Positions 8,168 through 16,269 of a stretch of 64,000 bases of DNA are shown in pieces (within the stretch, counting starts at the first letter, position 1; every line of letters starts with the position of its first letter). Under the pieces are notes generated by a model. That model was not told the origin of the DNA, did not search any database, and saw nothing but the letters and a program-made list of their open reading frames with translations. The position numbers were made by a program, and so were the translations under genes. This stretch comes from Gluconobacter sp. P1C6_b (GTDB lineage: Bacteria > Pseudomonadota > Alphaproteobacteria > Acetobacterales > Acetobacteraceae), in the NCBI RefSeq assembly GCF_018811945.1, contig NZ_JACRVU010000004.1, positions 62,001-126,000 on the forward strand. Reading direction: 5' to 3'.

Positions 8168-10531
8168 ATGGCCCTGTTCCGCGACCCCGTCTCTGTTCGG
8201 AGTGAAAGAACGTTGTCAGCCGCAGAAATCGTGGACCCAACCCAGAGCCCTGCCAGTGACCGGCGAAGGATCTTCCAGATCCTGGGGCCTCTCGTGGGCG
8301 TGCTTCTGGTCATCGCCGCGATTACAGGCATCAGCCTTCACAATTACCAGACGACCCGCAAGGGCGCGATTGCGCTGTCCAACGATCTTCTGCGCAGCCA
8401 GCAGCGCTATGTGACGCAGGAGGTCAGCGACTATCTGGCCCCGGCCTCCATCGGTGCCCTGATCGCACAGGACATGTTCCGCGATCCGTTGACCAACGCT
8501 ACGCCTGACACGTTCATGCTCTATGGCCGCTCCATCCTGACGCATACGCCGCAGGTGGACAGCTTCTATATTGCGAATGATCAGGGACAGTTCTGGATGA
8601 TCACGCGCCACGGTCAGGACGGGTTCGAGCAGACCCATTTCCAGACCGATGATGGCAGGCAGGTCTATCACCACGTCTATACGGACAAGGACGGCAACGT
8701 TACGGGCGAGAGTTCGGATCCGGCAGAGGGCTATAATGTCGTCACGCGCCCGTGGTTCGCAAAAGCCGTCAAGCATCAGAATGACCCGGAACGGCAGCTC
8801 CACTGGACCGACCCTTACGCCTATATTTCGACGCATCAGTTCATCATCACCGCCTCGCTCGCTTTTGACGGGCATGACGGGCATAAATCGGTTTTTGCGA
8901 TCAACATTTCGCTGAACCAGCTGACCTCGTTCCTTAATAAACTTCAGGTCGGGCGCAGTGGACAGGCGGTGATCGTGGATATGCACGGCCAGATTATCGC
9001 CGGGCACAATGTCGCGGCCGGGCAGGATCCAAAAACCTTCGATCCGGGGAATGTGTTCCTCGATCCCAAGACGCAGCCCGTCTTTATCCACGCTCTCAAC
9101 CGCTTTCGCATCAAGGGACCGGGCACGGGCGTGGTGCAGGCGCGGGGCAAGAATTACGTCACGATTGCCTCCGAACTGCCGTTTGTGCACCGGCACTGGG
9201 TGCTGCTGCTGAATGCGCCGGAAAGCGATTTTGCCGATTTCGCGCAAACGGCGCGGCGGCAGAATATCGGATTTTCTCTGCTGGTGGTCGGACTGGCTTC
9301 GGTGCTCGCGCTCGCGCTGGTCGCGCAGGGGCGGCATGTGGAACGTCTGAGAAAGCGGCTTCAGCGGGGGCGGGATCAGGTCAAGGCGGAAAATGCCTCG
9401 CTGCTGGAAATTGCCAGCACGCCGGACCTGTTTGATTCCGCGCACGAAGTGCCGATCCTGACCGAGGCCCTGACGGCCCGGACTAGCGCGCGGCGTGCCA
9501 GTCTGTGGCGCCTGCTGCCGGACGGGGACCGCCTGCTGTGCGAAGATGCTTTTGATCCGTCGCGCGACGTGCACAGCACGGGCGTCGAGCTCAGCCGGCG
9601 GGACAATGGCAAGCTGTTCGAGGCTCTGGACGAGGGACATACACTTTCGATCGCGGATGCCTCGCAGGACGAGCGCACCCAGAACTTCCAGCGTGTCATC
9701 ATGCGGGCTGTGGGGGCGAATACGCTGCTGTTCCAGCCGGTTCGCAATGCGCACAAGACTGTTGGCGCGATCGTGCTGGAAGATCCGGGGCAGCCGGAGA
9801 CGATGGAGCACATCATCGCCATCGTGGGGTCCATCGTGGCCCTGCGTTTTGCCAAGCCGTTCGATGCGGCGGGGGGTGAGGGGGCGTCCGGTCTGGCGAT
9901 ACCGACCGAAAAGCACGACACGCGGTTTGACGAGGGCTTTCTTCTGGAGCCTTCTGCCACGGCCGGTGAGCCGGTTGCGGCGGGTGTGTATCCGCAGGTT
10001 CCAGTCATGGTCATTTCCTTCGTGGACCCCTATGCGCCGGACCGTGACAGTATCTCGCGCGCCATGAACGTCATCCGTACGCTCAGTCTGGAAATCCAGA
10101 AAATCGCGCGTGACAGCGGGCTGTTCTCCGTTCAGGTGGTGAGCAACCGGCTCGTCCTCGTGGGCGGCTGTTCGCAGACGCCGGACCCGTCAGCGGCTGT
10201 CCGGCTGGCGGATGCGGCGGTCTCGATCCGTGAGGCGTGCCTGTCCTCGCTGGCCGAGGCGGATCTGGATCCCGTGTTCCGGATCGGCATGGATGTCGGC
10301 TCGGTCATGGCTTCGGAACTCGGAGAAGGGCCTTCGGTCTTCAACATCTGGGGCGATGCGCTCAATGGCGCCGAACTTCTGACCGGCAGCGCGCCGGATG
10401 CAGGAACGATCCAGGTGTCCGAACAGGCCTACATGATCCTGCGGGAACATTTCCTCTTCCGGGAGAGGGGGATGTTCTACCTGCCCCATAGCGGGATTAC
10501 CCGCAGCTTTGTTCTGGCGGGGCGCCGATGA
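8168..10531 (+). CDS. CACHE-GAF membrane sensor with degenerate class III cyclase domain
   Basis: This protein of 787 residues runs in order: transmembrane helix (35-57), periplasmic double-CACHE-like sensor (60-355), second helix (367-387), charged linker, GAF-like domain (410-560) and a C-terminal class III nucleotide-cyclase fold (610-787). In the cyclase fold the two metal-binding Asp positions read Ser617 (VISFVD) and Asn660 (VVSNRL). In FNIWGDALNGAELL the base-selecting Asp is Asn726, the transition-state Asn733 is kept, and the transition-state Arg is Leu737. It should therefore be catalytically dead and may act as a ligand-gated protein switch. ATG 8168 lacks a close ribosome site; in-frame TTG 8150 sits 3 nt after GGAGG. 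It overlaps mlaE by 4 nt (ATGA). Confidence 0.82.
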   Translation: MALFRDPVSVRSERTLSAAEIVDPTQSPASDRRRIFQILGPLVGVLLVIAAITGISLHNYQTTRKGAIALSNDLLRSQQRYVTQEVSDYLAPASIGALIAQDMFRDPLTNATPDTFMLYGRSILTHTPQVDSFYIANDQGQFWMITRHGQDGFEQTHFQTDDGRQVYHHVYTDKDGNVTGESSDPAEGYNVVTRPWFAKAVKHQNDPERQLHWTDPYAYISTHQFIITASLAFDGHDGHKSVFAINISLNQLTSFLNKLQVGRSGQAVIVDMHGQIIAGHNVAAGQDPKTFDPGNVFLDPKTQPVFIHALNRFRIKGPGTGVVQARGKNYVTIASELPFVHRHWVLLLNAPESDFADFAQTARRQNIGFSLLVVGLASVLALALVAQGRHVERLRKRLQRGRDQVKAENASLLEIASTPDLFDSAHEVPILTEALTARTSARRASLWRLLPDGDRLLCEDAFDPSRDVHSTGVELSRRDNGKLFEALDEGHTLSIADASQDERTQNFQRVIMRAVGANTLLFQPVRNAHKTVGAIVLEDPGQPETMEHIIAIVGSIVALRFAKPFDAAGGEGASGLAIPTEKHDTRFDEGFLLEPSATAGEPVAAGVYPQVPVMVISFVDPYAPDRDSISRAMNVIRTLSLEIQKIARDSGLFSVQVVSNRLVLVGGCSQTPDPSAAVRLADAAVSIREACLSSLAEADLDPVFRIGMDVGSVMASELGEGPSVFNIWGDALNGAELLTGSAPDAGTIQVSEQAYMILREHFLFRERGMFYLPHSGITRSFVLAGRR

Positions 10532-11352
10532 AAGGGCTGCGCAATCTCGACCGGATCACGATGGTCCGGAGCATGCTGGTGCATCTGGGGTATTTTTCCC
10601 GCACGCAGATGCGTTTTACGCTCATGATGATCGGCGCTGGCTGGGGCATCATGCGCGAGGCGACGCGGCTGACGACCTGGCGGCGGACGGTGCGGATCGA
10701 ATTCTGGGCCTCCCTGCATCAGGCGGTGGGTGGCGGCATTCTCAGTACGCTGGTGACGGCGGCGCTGACGGGCTTCGGCATTGTGGCGCAGACCGTCTAC
10801 TGGCTCGGTTTCGCGGGCATGGCACAGATGACCGGCTCCATCCTCTCCACGGTTCTGGTGCGTGAGATCGCGCCGGTTCTGGTGGGCGTGATTCTGCTGG
10901 GACGGTCTGGCATGCTGATGCTCACCGAACTCGGCACGCTCACGACGGGGGGGCAGATGCGCGCCATGACCGGGATGGGGATCGACCCGTTCATCTCGTT
11001 CCTGCTGCCACGCAGTCTCGCCATGACGATCAGCGGCTTCACGCTTGGCGTCATTTTCAGCATGACGGCCCTTCTGGTCGGCTATGCCGTCTGTCGTGTC
11101 GAAGATGCGATCACGATGCCGATCTGGGCCTTTCTGGATCAGGTGGTCAGCAGCGTGAAGCCGATCGACTATTTTGTGATTCCGGCCAAATTCATTTTCA
11201 GCGGCTATGCCGTCGGCGTGTGTTCGTGCCTGTCCGGCATGGATGTCACCACCGAGGACGACCTGTCGAGCATGCTACCGCGCGGGTTTGCGCGCGGGAT
11301 GCTGTCCATCATGGTCATTAACGTCGTTTTCAGCGTGTGCTTCGATGGCTGA
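10528..11352 (+). CDS. mlaE: MlaE-family ABC transporter permease
   Basis: This 274-residue permease has five or so hydrophobic helices and the MlaE-type core, with VLVREIAPVLVGVILLGRSG and TELGTLTTGGQMRAMTGMGIDP (the coupling helix that contacts the ATPase). In the Mla pathway the dimeric permease sits in the inner membrane with MlaF ATPase and the MlaD ring and moves phospholipid between membranes. Unlike its ATPase partner, it looks intact. The start overlaps the sensor gene by 4 nt and the end overlaps the MlaF-like gene by 8 nt. Confidence 0.92.
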   Translation: MKGLRNLDRITMVRSMLVHLGYFSRTQMRFTLMMIGAGWGIMREATRLTTWRRTVRIEFWASLHQAVGGGILSTLVTAALTGFGIVAQTVYWLGFAGMAQMTGSILSTVLVREIAPVLVGVILLGRSGMLMLTELGTLTTGGQMRAMTGMGIDPFISFLLPRSLAMTISGFTLGVIFSMTALLVGYAVCRVEDAITMPIWAFLDQVVSSVKPIDYFVIPAKFIFSGYAVGVCSCLSGMDVTTEDDLSSMLPRGFARGMLSIMVINVVFSVCFDG

Positions 11353-12064
11353 GACTGACGATGTTTTCCCGAATACGCTGGATGCCCGGCTTGAGCTGCT
11401 GGATGCCAAGCCGCAGTTCGATGAGAGCGGGCTGGTGTCGAGCCGCTACAACCTGCGTCTCAATGCCGGCGAATGCGCCCTGATCGAGTGCCGGGACATG
11501 GGGCAGGCGGCGCTTTTCGCCGATATGTGCGTTGGTCTCATTCCGTTGGGCGATGGTCATGTCCGCTGCATGGGGCTGGACTGGGCCGATCTCGATGAAC
11601 GGCGCAGCAACGCGCTGCGGGGTCGGATCGGACGGGTCGTGATGACGGGCGGATGGGTGGACCTGTACGGGATGCACATGAACATCCTGTGGCCACAACT
11701 GCACCATACACGTATCCCGATCGACAGGCTTCAGTCCCAGGCCGTGCATCTTGCCGTCCGGCTCGGCCTGCCTGGCCTTCCGGTGATCCCGCCGAACCGC
11801 CTGTCGGCGATGGACCGCCAGCGCGCGGCCTGTGTGCGGGCCATGATGGGGGAGCCGGCGCTTCTGCTGCTGGAGCATCCGATGGAAGGGGCCTCGGCCG
11901 GTCTGATGAATGCGTTTCTGTCTCTCGTGACCGATCTGCGGGACCGGGGATGCGCGGTTGTGTGGATGGCTCCGGATGAAAGCGGGTGGGGGGATTATGC
12001 GTCCGATGCCACCATCCGCCTGCGCCTTTATGATGACGGACTGTTTTCGATGCGAGGTTCCTGA
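11345..12064 (+). CDS. MlaF-like ABC subunit with all ATPase motifs lost
   Basis: This 239-residue protein aligns along its length with MlaF-type ABC ATPases but every catalytic motif has decayed. Walker A (GxxGxGKST) reads ECRDMGQAA at 48-56, with no Lys. The signature LSGGQ reads LSAMD at 153-157. Walker B ends Glu177-His178 instead of Asp-Glu. The H-loop His is missing (WMAPDES). The frame is open, codon use looks normal and the overlaps with mlaE (8 nt) and mlaD (1 nt) are tight, so it seems to be maintained as a protein rather than a recent pseudogene. It may be a structural subunit or may pair with an ATPase encoded elsewhere. Confidence 0.85.
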   Translation: MAETDDVFPNTLDARLELLDAKPQFDESGLVSSRYNLRLNAGECALIECRDMGQAALFADMCVGLIPLGDGHVRCMGLDWADLDERRSNALRGRIGRVVMTGGWVDLYGMHMNILWPQLHHTRIPIDRLQSQAVHLAVRLGLPGLPVIPPNRLSAMDRQRAACVRAMMGEPALLLLEHPMEGASAGLMNAFLSLVTDLRDRGCAVVWMAPDESGWGDYASDATIRLRLYDDGLFSMRGS

Positions 12065-13020
12065 TGTTTCGCGTGCGCCAGACCGAAACCGCCCGTCCGC
12101 TCTTTCAGAACCGCTATGCGGATGAATGGGTCGGGCTGCTTGTCCTTGCCGCGATCGTCATGTTCTCGGTCGCCGTTGTGGAGGCCGGTTTCCTGCGCCA
12201 GTGGCTGACGCCGGAAAAGAAACTGCATTTCGTGCTGCCCGAGAGCGGCGTGGCCGGGCTTGCGATCGGCAATGATATCGAGGTCATGGGCGTCCATGCG
12301 GGCGAAATCCGGCGCCTCAAGCTCAACGAGACGGGCCGGATGTATGCGGAAGGAGATCTGGACCCGCAGTTTGCCAATTTCATTCGGCAGGACAGTACGG
12401 CCATCATCCGCCATCGCCTGATCGTGGCGGGCGCAAGCTACATTGAACTGGGCCGGGGCAAGGGCAAGCCGCTCGACTGGGATTACGCGGTCCTTCAGGC
12501 GACGGTCGAGGCCAATCCGGCAGATGTGATCACCCAGACCGTCACGGATCTTCGCAACAAGCTCGTACCAGCCATGAACAACGTCCAGCTCATTACGACC
12601 CAGGTCAACGACATGCTGACCGACATGCGCAAGGGGCAGGGCACGATCGGCGGACTGCTGGTCAAGGATGACGTGCTCGACAAGGCCAATGCCGCGCTGG
12701 CGCATCTCGATACTGTCATCGCGGATCTCAGACCCATTGAAAAACAGGCGGGGGGCGTCATGACGAAGGTTGACGGAACGATGGCCAATGCCAGGGCCGC
12801 GACGGCCAGCCTGCGTCAGAGCATGCCGCAGGTTCAGCAGACCGTGGCGCATGCCAATACGGCCATGGCGCAGCTTCCGGCTCTTCTGGCTCAGGCCGAG
12901 GCGAGTGCGAGCAGTCTGCGAAAACTGACGGATCAGTTGCGCGGGCTGTGGCTGCTGGGCGGTGGGGGCAGCCGGAAGGAGCCCTCGCGTCGTCTGCCGG
13001 CGCAGGCGGTGCGGCCATGA
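12064..13020 (+). CDS. mlaD: MlaD/MCE-domain lipid transport protein
   Basis: This 318-residue protein has one N-terminal membrane helix (about 22-44) and an MCE domain (about 52-130) with LPESGVAGLAIGNDIEVMGVHAGEI, the usual start of the lipid-channel fold. A long periplasmic helical region follows (150-290), rich in Ala, Gln and Thr heptads, as in MCE proteins that form tubes or needles. It should form the periplasmic hexameric lipid conduit on the MlaE dimer. It starts within TGATG at the end of the MlaF-like gene and overlaps the next lipoprotein gene by 4 nt. Confidence 0.92.
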   Translation: MFRVRQTETARPLFQNRYADEWVGLLVLAAIVMFSVAVVEAGFLRQWLTPEKKLHFVLPESGVAGLAIGNDIEVMGVHAGEIRRLKLNETGRMYAEGDLDPQFANFIRQDSTAIIRHRLIVAGASYIELGRGKGKPLDWDYAVLQATVEANPADVITQTVTDLRNKLVPAMNNVQLITTQVNDMLTDMRKGQGTIGGLLVKDDVLDKANAALAHLDTVIADLRPIEKQAGGVMTKVDGTMANARAATASLRQSMPQVQQTVAHANTAMAQLPALLAQAEASASSLRKLTDQLRGLWLLGGGGSRKEPSRRLPAQAVRP

Positions 13021-13919
13021 AGCGGGTTTTTCTGGCCTGCACGGCCCTGATGGTCCTGACGCTGGGCGGCTGCTCGTCTTCAACCGCGACGAAGGGGCCA
13101 AAGCCCGATCAGCCTTATGAAGATGCCATGGATACCGGCAAGAGTGTCTATGGGATCGGTCAGGCCACACAGGCTGAGGCCCAGTACCGGACCGCGATGG
13201 ATCGCGCCCTGATGCGGGATGACGCGGCGTCCATTCACGAAGCCGGGTTCAATCTGGCGACGGTCCTGCTGGCGGAAGACGAGCCGCAGAAAGCCCTGCA
13301 AAGTCTTAACGAGACCGAAGCCGCGCTCAGCCTGCGCGGTGTATCGGATACGTCCGATCTGGCCGTGATCCGAGCGGCCGCCTTGTACAGGCTTCATGAC
13401 ACGGTGTTCGCGTCGCAGGCTGTGGATCGCGCGCTACAGTCTCCGGATATGGGAATCCGTGAACGGGCGCTTTACCTGTCAGGTCTGATCGCAGCGGATC
13501 TGAGGCAGGATACGGTTCTGGCCCAGCGCGTGAATGATCTGGCGGCCTTCCGTAAAACCAGCGCGCAGGTTGACCGGCAGGAACTGACGGCCCGTCTGAA
13601 CCTGTTGCGCGGCCAGCCTGAACTGGCCGGCAGCGAGGCCCTGTCGGTTGTGAAAAGCCGCCGTGACGCGCTGGATTATCGCGGGATGCGCCGGGCGCTC
13701 ACTCTGGCGGCCGATGCGGCCGAGGTGGCGGGGCATCAACCACAGGCTGCGGCCCTTCGGCAGCAGGAAAAAATCAGCGAGCAGGTGGCAGAAAAGCAGG
13801 CTGGAGACGATGGGGCCGCGCCAAAAGAGACCGCCTCTGACAAGGCGGAACCCGGCAAGGTTACGGTCCAGGTTCATGGAACCCCGGTCGACCAGTCAGG
13901 TCTCGGCGCATCCGACTGA
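13017..13919 (+). CDS. Lipoprotein with TPR-like helices, last gene of the Mla-like operon
   Basis: This 300-residue protein has a signal peptide ending LGGC, with acylation at Cys19. Regular helical pairs follow (about 60-260) resembling TPR/SEL repeats, then a charged Lys/Glu/Ala tail (265-300). I do not recognise a named family. It starts in an ATGA overlap with mlaD and is followed by a clear terminator, so it belongs to the same transcript. By position it could be the outer-membrane or periplasmic partner of the MCE complex, replacing the auxiliary lipoproteins (PqiC type) of other MCE systems. That role is inference. Confidence 0.8.
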   Translation: MKRVFLACTALMVLTLGGCSSSTATKGPKPDQPYEDAMDTGKSVYGIGQATQAEAQYRTAMDRALMRDDAASIHEAGFNLATVLLAEDEPQKALQSLNETEAALSLRGVSDTSDLAVIRAAALYRLHDTVFASQAVDRALQSPDMGIRERALYLSGLIAADLRQDTVLAQRVNDLAAFRKTSAQVDRQELTARLNLLRGQPELAGSEALSVVKSRRDALDYRGMRRALTLAADAAEVAGHQPQAAALRQQEKISEQVAEKQAGDDGAAPKETASDKAEPGKVTVQVHGTPVDQSGLGASD

Positions 13920-13927
13920 ACGATCAC

Positions 13928-13967
13928 AGGCTACAGACCTCATAGTTCATGAGGCCTGTAGCCTTTT
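13928..13967 (+). terminator. Intrinsic terminator of the Mla-like operon
   Basis: AGGCTACAG pairs with CTGTAGCCT, and inside it CCTCAT pairs with ATGAGG, with a single A/C mismatch and a 5-nt loop. TTTT follows. It lies 8 nt past the lipoprotein stop. Confidence 0.85.
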
Positions 13968-13978
13968 GGTAACGTCTG

Positions 13979-14269
13979 TCAGAACTGGCCGCGGGTGTTG
14001 CCTGCACGCTTGGCGTCCGCTTCACACATATACGTCCCGTGGGCCGTGGCGCCGTACCAGAAGCTGCCCTGAACGTGATAGACATGCGTCGCGGTGTTGA
14101 CCCAGACCTGATTGCAGGTCTCGCTGTTCGTGCGGTCTGCCGCCTGTGTGGCCCGGGGCTTCTCGCCTGAAGTGGTGCTGGCGACAGCATTCTCAACCTT
14201 GGGCTCCTGCGCGAGAGCCGTGCCGCCCAGAAGTCCAAGAACGAAAAAAGAAGCAAGCATCGTTTTCAT
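13979..14269 (-). CDS. Small secreted protein with a VWVNT...YH...YG...YM motif
   Basis: This 96-residue protein starts at ATG 14269 after AAGGGA. The signal peptide is cut after about residue 20 (GTALA-Q). The mature part has a low-complexity linker and then a conserved-looking module (51-95): VWVNTATHVYH, WYGATAHGTYM, EADAKRAG. The same spaced motif ends many small exported proteins of unknown function in proteobacteria. Cys52 and Cys82 flank it and could form a disulfide. The open frame extends 22 residues further upstream but the signal peptide fixes the start. It shares AT-rich flanks with the porin. Confidence 0.78.
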   Translation of the reverse strand: MKTMLASFFVLGLLGGTALAQEPKVENAVASTTSGEKPRATQAADRTNSETCNQVWVNTATHVYHVQGSFWYGATAHGTYMCEADAKRAGNTRGQF

Positions 14270-14326
14270 GCTGAAAGTCCCTTGGCTGTAATCCTTGTGG
14301 GCTTTCAGGTTATGTAAATGGATATT

Positions 14327-14340
14327 CTGATCCAAATCAC
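14327..14340. promoter_or_regulatory. FNR/CRP-type half-site palindrome upstream of the small secreted gene
   Basis: On the minus strand GTGAT-TTGG-ATCAG is a perfect TGAT-N4-ATCA dyad, close to the TTGAT-N4-ATCAA site of FNR-family regulators. It lies about 58-71 nt before the start codon at 14269, a usual place for an activator site. Confidence 0.4.
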
Positions 14341-14366
14341 GAACGGGTAATTACTATGATGTAGAA

Positions 14367-14403
14367 TAACGTTTCTGTTAAAACTAAAGTAACGTATTTG
14401 TTA
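14367..14403. promoter_or_regulatory. Two TAAC-N6-GTTA boxes spaced 23 bp
   Basis: TAACGTTTCTGTTA (14367-14380) and TAACGTATTTGTTA (14390-14403) are direct repeats with two mismatches. Each is itself an inverted repeat of TAAC/GTTA. The 23-bp repeat distance puts them about two helical turns apart, as for a cooperatively bound repressor or activator. They lie about 100-134 nt before the small secreted gene and just past the porin stop. Confidence 0.45.
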
Positions 14404-14417
14404 TCCATGACTTAATA

Positions 14418-15970
14418 TTACAGGTTCCCGAGAACCTTGAGGCCCACCAGTGTCGCATTCGGAATAACCGAGGTCTGGCCGGGACGCATCATGTACTCAA
14501 ACTCGGGCTGCAGCACGAGACCCGGCCGGATGGGGACGCCGTAATAGGCTTCCAGAATGGCGGAATGGGTCTGCGGGCCGTTGACGAAAGCCCCCATGGA
14601 CATGCCCGCCAGCTGTCTCAGGCGCTGACCGACCGTGATGGCCGGGCTCATCTGATAATAGGAATACATCACGCCGAACCGGTCGAATGGCCGACGGGGG
14701 ATAATGCCAAGCAGCGATGCGCCGACATAGACCTGATCCGAGAATGTCGAAACGCTGGGCGTGTTGTGTACATAGCCGGCGAGGATGTATCCGCCCGCCA
14801 TCTGGTGCTGGCCGCCCTTGCGATACACCATCTGGTCCGCTTCGATATAGAACGTATCGCGCGGTTTGGTGGCGTCATGGAAGACCTCCTTCGCGAACAT
14901 CGCCGGAATGGTCCCGAGGCGATCGGCATAAGGCGATGTGTCATGCGCGAAGCCGAGCTTGTAATGGCCTGGAAGGTTATCTGGACCGATAAAGGGCTCC
15001 CAGGTCAGTCGATCGGAAGCATGACACCGGTTGAGTGTTCACTGCCCCAGGCCCAGCCGCTGGGATTTTCCGTCAGCGCGCCGACCCTGTAGACGCCGGT
15101 TCGCAGGGTCAGGTCCCGTGTGGGTTTGAAACGCAGCGTGCCGCCCCAGTTGGCTTTCGGATAGACGCTCCAGCCCTCGTCGGCCTTGATGGCGGGTGGT
15201 GCGGAGCACTGAACCATGAACGTGCAGAGCAGCACGGACGTCGCATAGGTATGCGTGAGCGTGATGCGGCCGATATTGATGTTGAGACGGTTGTTGAAAA
15301 ACGATTTTTCGAGATAGATGTCCGCCAGATGGGCCGCCGCATGGCCCGAGAGGCTGTAGACCTCACTCAGCAGGACATGATGTTCCCCGACATGGTCGTA
15401 GGACACTTCGCGGCCTGCACGCTCCATCATCACGGCATGCAGGATCCAGCCATCCAGTCCGAGCAGCTTGCCCAGATCCCATCGCGTATTGAAGGTCAGT
15501 TCATGGGCGTAGGACATGCCCTTGCTGATACCGCCCCCGACATTCGCCATGGCTTCTCCCTTGTAGGAGAACTCGAAGCTGAAGCCGCGCTCTGCCAGCC
15601 AGTTCCGGTAAGGCGAGAGCTGGGGCGCAATATGACCGAAGGCTTCCGCCGGTACGTAATAACCGGCGGTGAGATCGCTGCGTCGCAGGGCGTCATCATT
15701 GCGATTGAGCAGCGACGAAATACTCTCCGTATCGAAAATCGCGCCCAGATGGTCGGCGGATGGCGCGGGCGGATGCGGAGGGTGAGCCGGGGTTTTGGGG
15801 ACGGGTGGCAGGGCGATTGCCGAGCCCGTGGAGGGCAACTGGCGAGGCGTCGGAGGGGGAACGCTCTGTGGAGCGACTGCGGCCTGAGCATGAACGGTGA
15901 GTGGAAAAGTGCCAACAGCCGAAAGAATATTAATCTGCAGGAATATTTTTAAAAAATACTTACAAGACAT
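14418..15970 (-). pseudogene. oprB: OprB-type carbohydrate porin, broken by a 1-nt frameshift
   Basis: Two adjacent reading frames together make one OprB porin of about 517 residues. The first part (15970-15005) has a signal peptide ending in HAQA, a Pro-rich linker and OprB strands with FDTESISSLLNRNDD, LTFNTRWDLGKLLGLDGW and NWGGTLRFKP. It stops at TGA 15005-15007 after MLPID. One base over, the frame continues LTWEPFIGPDNLPGHYKLGF through to LKVLGNL at 14418. Restoring one C (ATCGAC-CTGACC) would rejoin them. OprB porins admit glucose and other sugars. ATG 15970 follows AGGAAAG; an ATG at 15994 is less likely. Either the porin is inactive in this strain or the base is a sequencing error. 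Confidence 0.85.
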
Positions 15971-16017
15971 CTTGGTATTCTTTCCTGAGATCATGGTAAA
16001 TATGACGTATTATTTTA

Positions 16018-16046
16018 ATTATATTGCACGAATATAGAATGACCAA
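16018..16046 (-). promoter_or_regulatory. Sigma-70-type promoter for the porin gene
   Basis: On the minus strand TTGGTC (16046-16041), a 17-nt spacer and a perfect TATAAT (16023-16018) are followed by about 40 nt of leader to ATG 15970. The -10 box is consensus and the -35 matches in TTG only. Confidence 0.65.
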
Positions 16047-16097
16047 TGAACGTGTATGGTGCGTTTGTGGCGTTTCATGGAAAGGTAAAGTCCTTAA

Positions 16098-16137
16098 TGA
16101 AGAAAATTCCCAATCACATAATCCGGAATTTTCTTCA
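16098..16137. repeat. Perfect 13-bp inverted repeat in the AT-rich spacer
   Basis: TGAAGAAAATTCC (16098-16110) and GGAATTTTCTTCA (16125-16137) are exact inverted copies separated by 14 nt. Neither side has a T-run, so it is either a weak terminator of the Hsp70-like gene or a protein-binding site upstream of the porin promoter. Confidence 0.55.
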
Positions 16138-16269
16138 CTAAATAAAAAAGTATAATTTATTGTCGTGGATTTGCGTCGCCATTCCGTAATTTGCAGGATG
16201 GCTGACGCAGATTTTCCGAAGACCGGGCTGGTACGGCTTCAGGGGGAATTTGACTGGATCAGGACCTGT

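Larger units (their letters stand above)
15971..16269. other. AT-rich 299-nt spacer with the porin promoter
   Basis: No gene is visible between the porin start and the Hsp70-like stop. The stretch is far richer in A and T than the rest of the window. It holds a promoter for the porin (16018-16046) and a 13-bp inverted repeat (16098-16137), both listed separately. Confidence 0.7.

Noticed and set aside
8216-9916. 566-codon minus-strand frame antisense to the CACHE-GAF sensor
   Set aside because: It is His/Arg-rich shadow sequence without domains; the plus-strand protein is clearly real.
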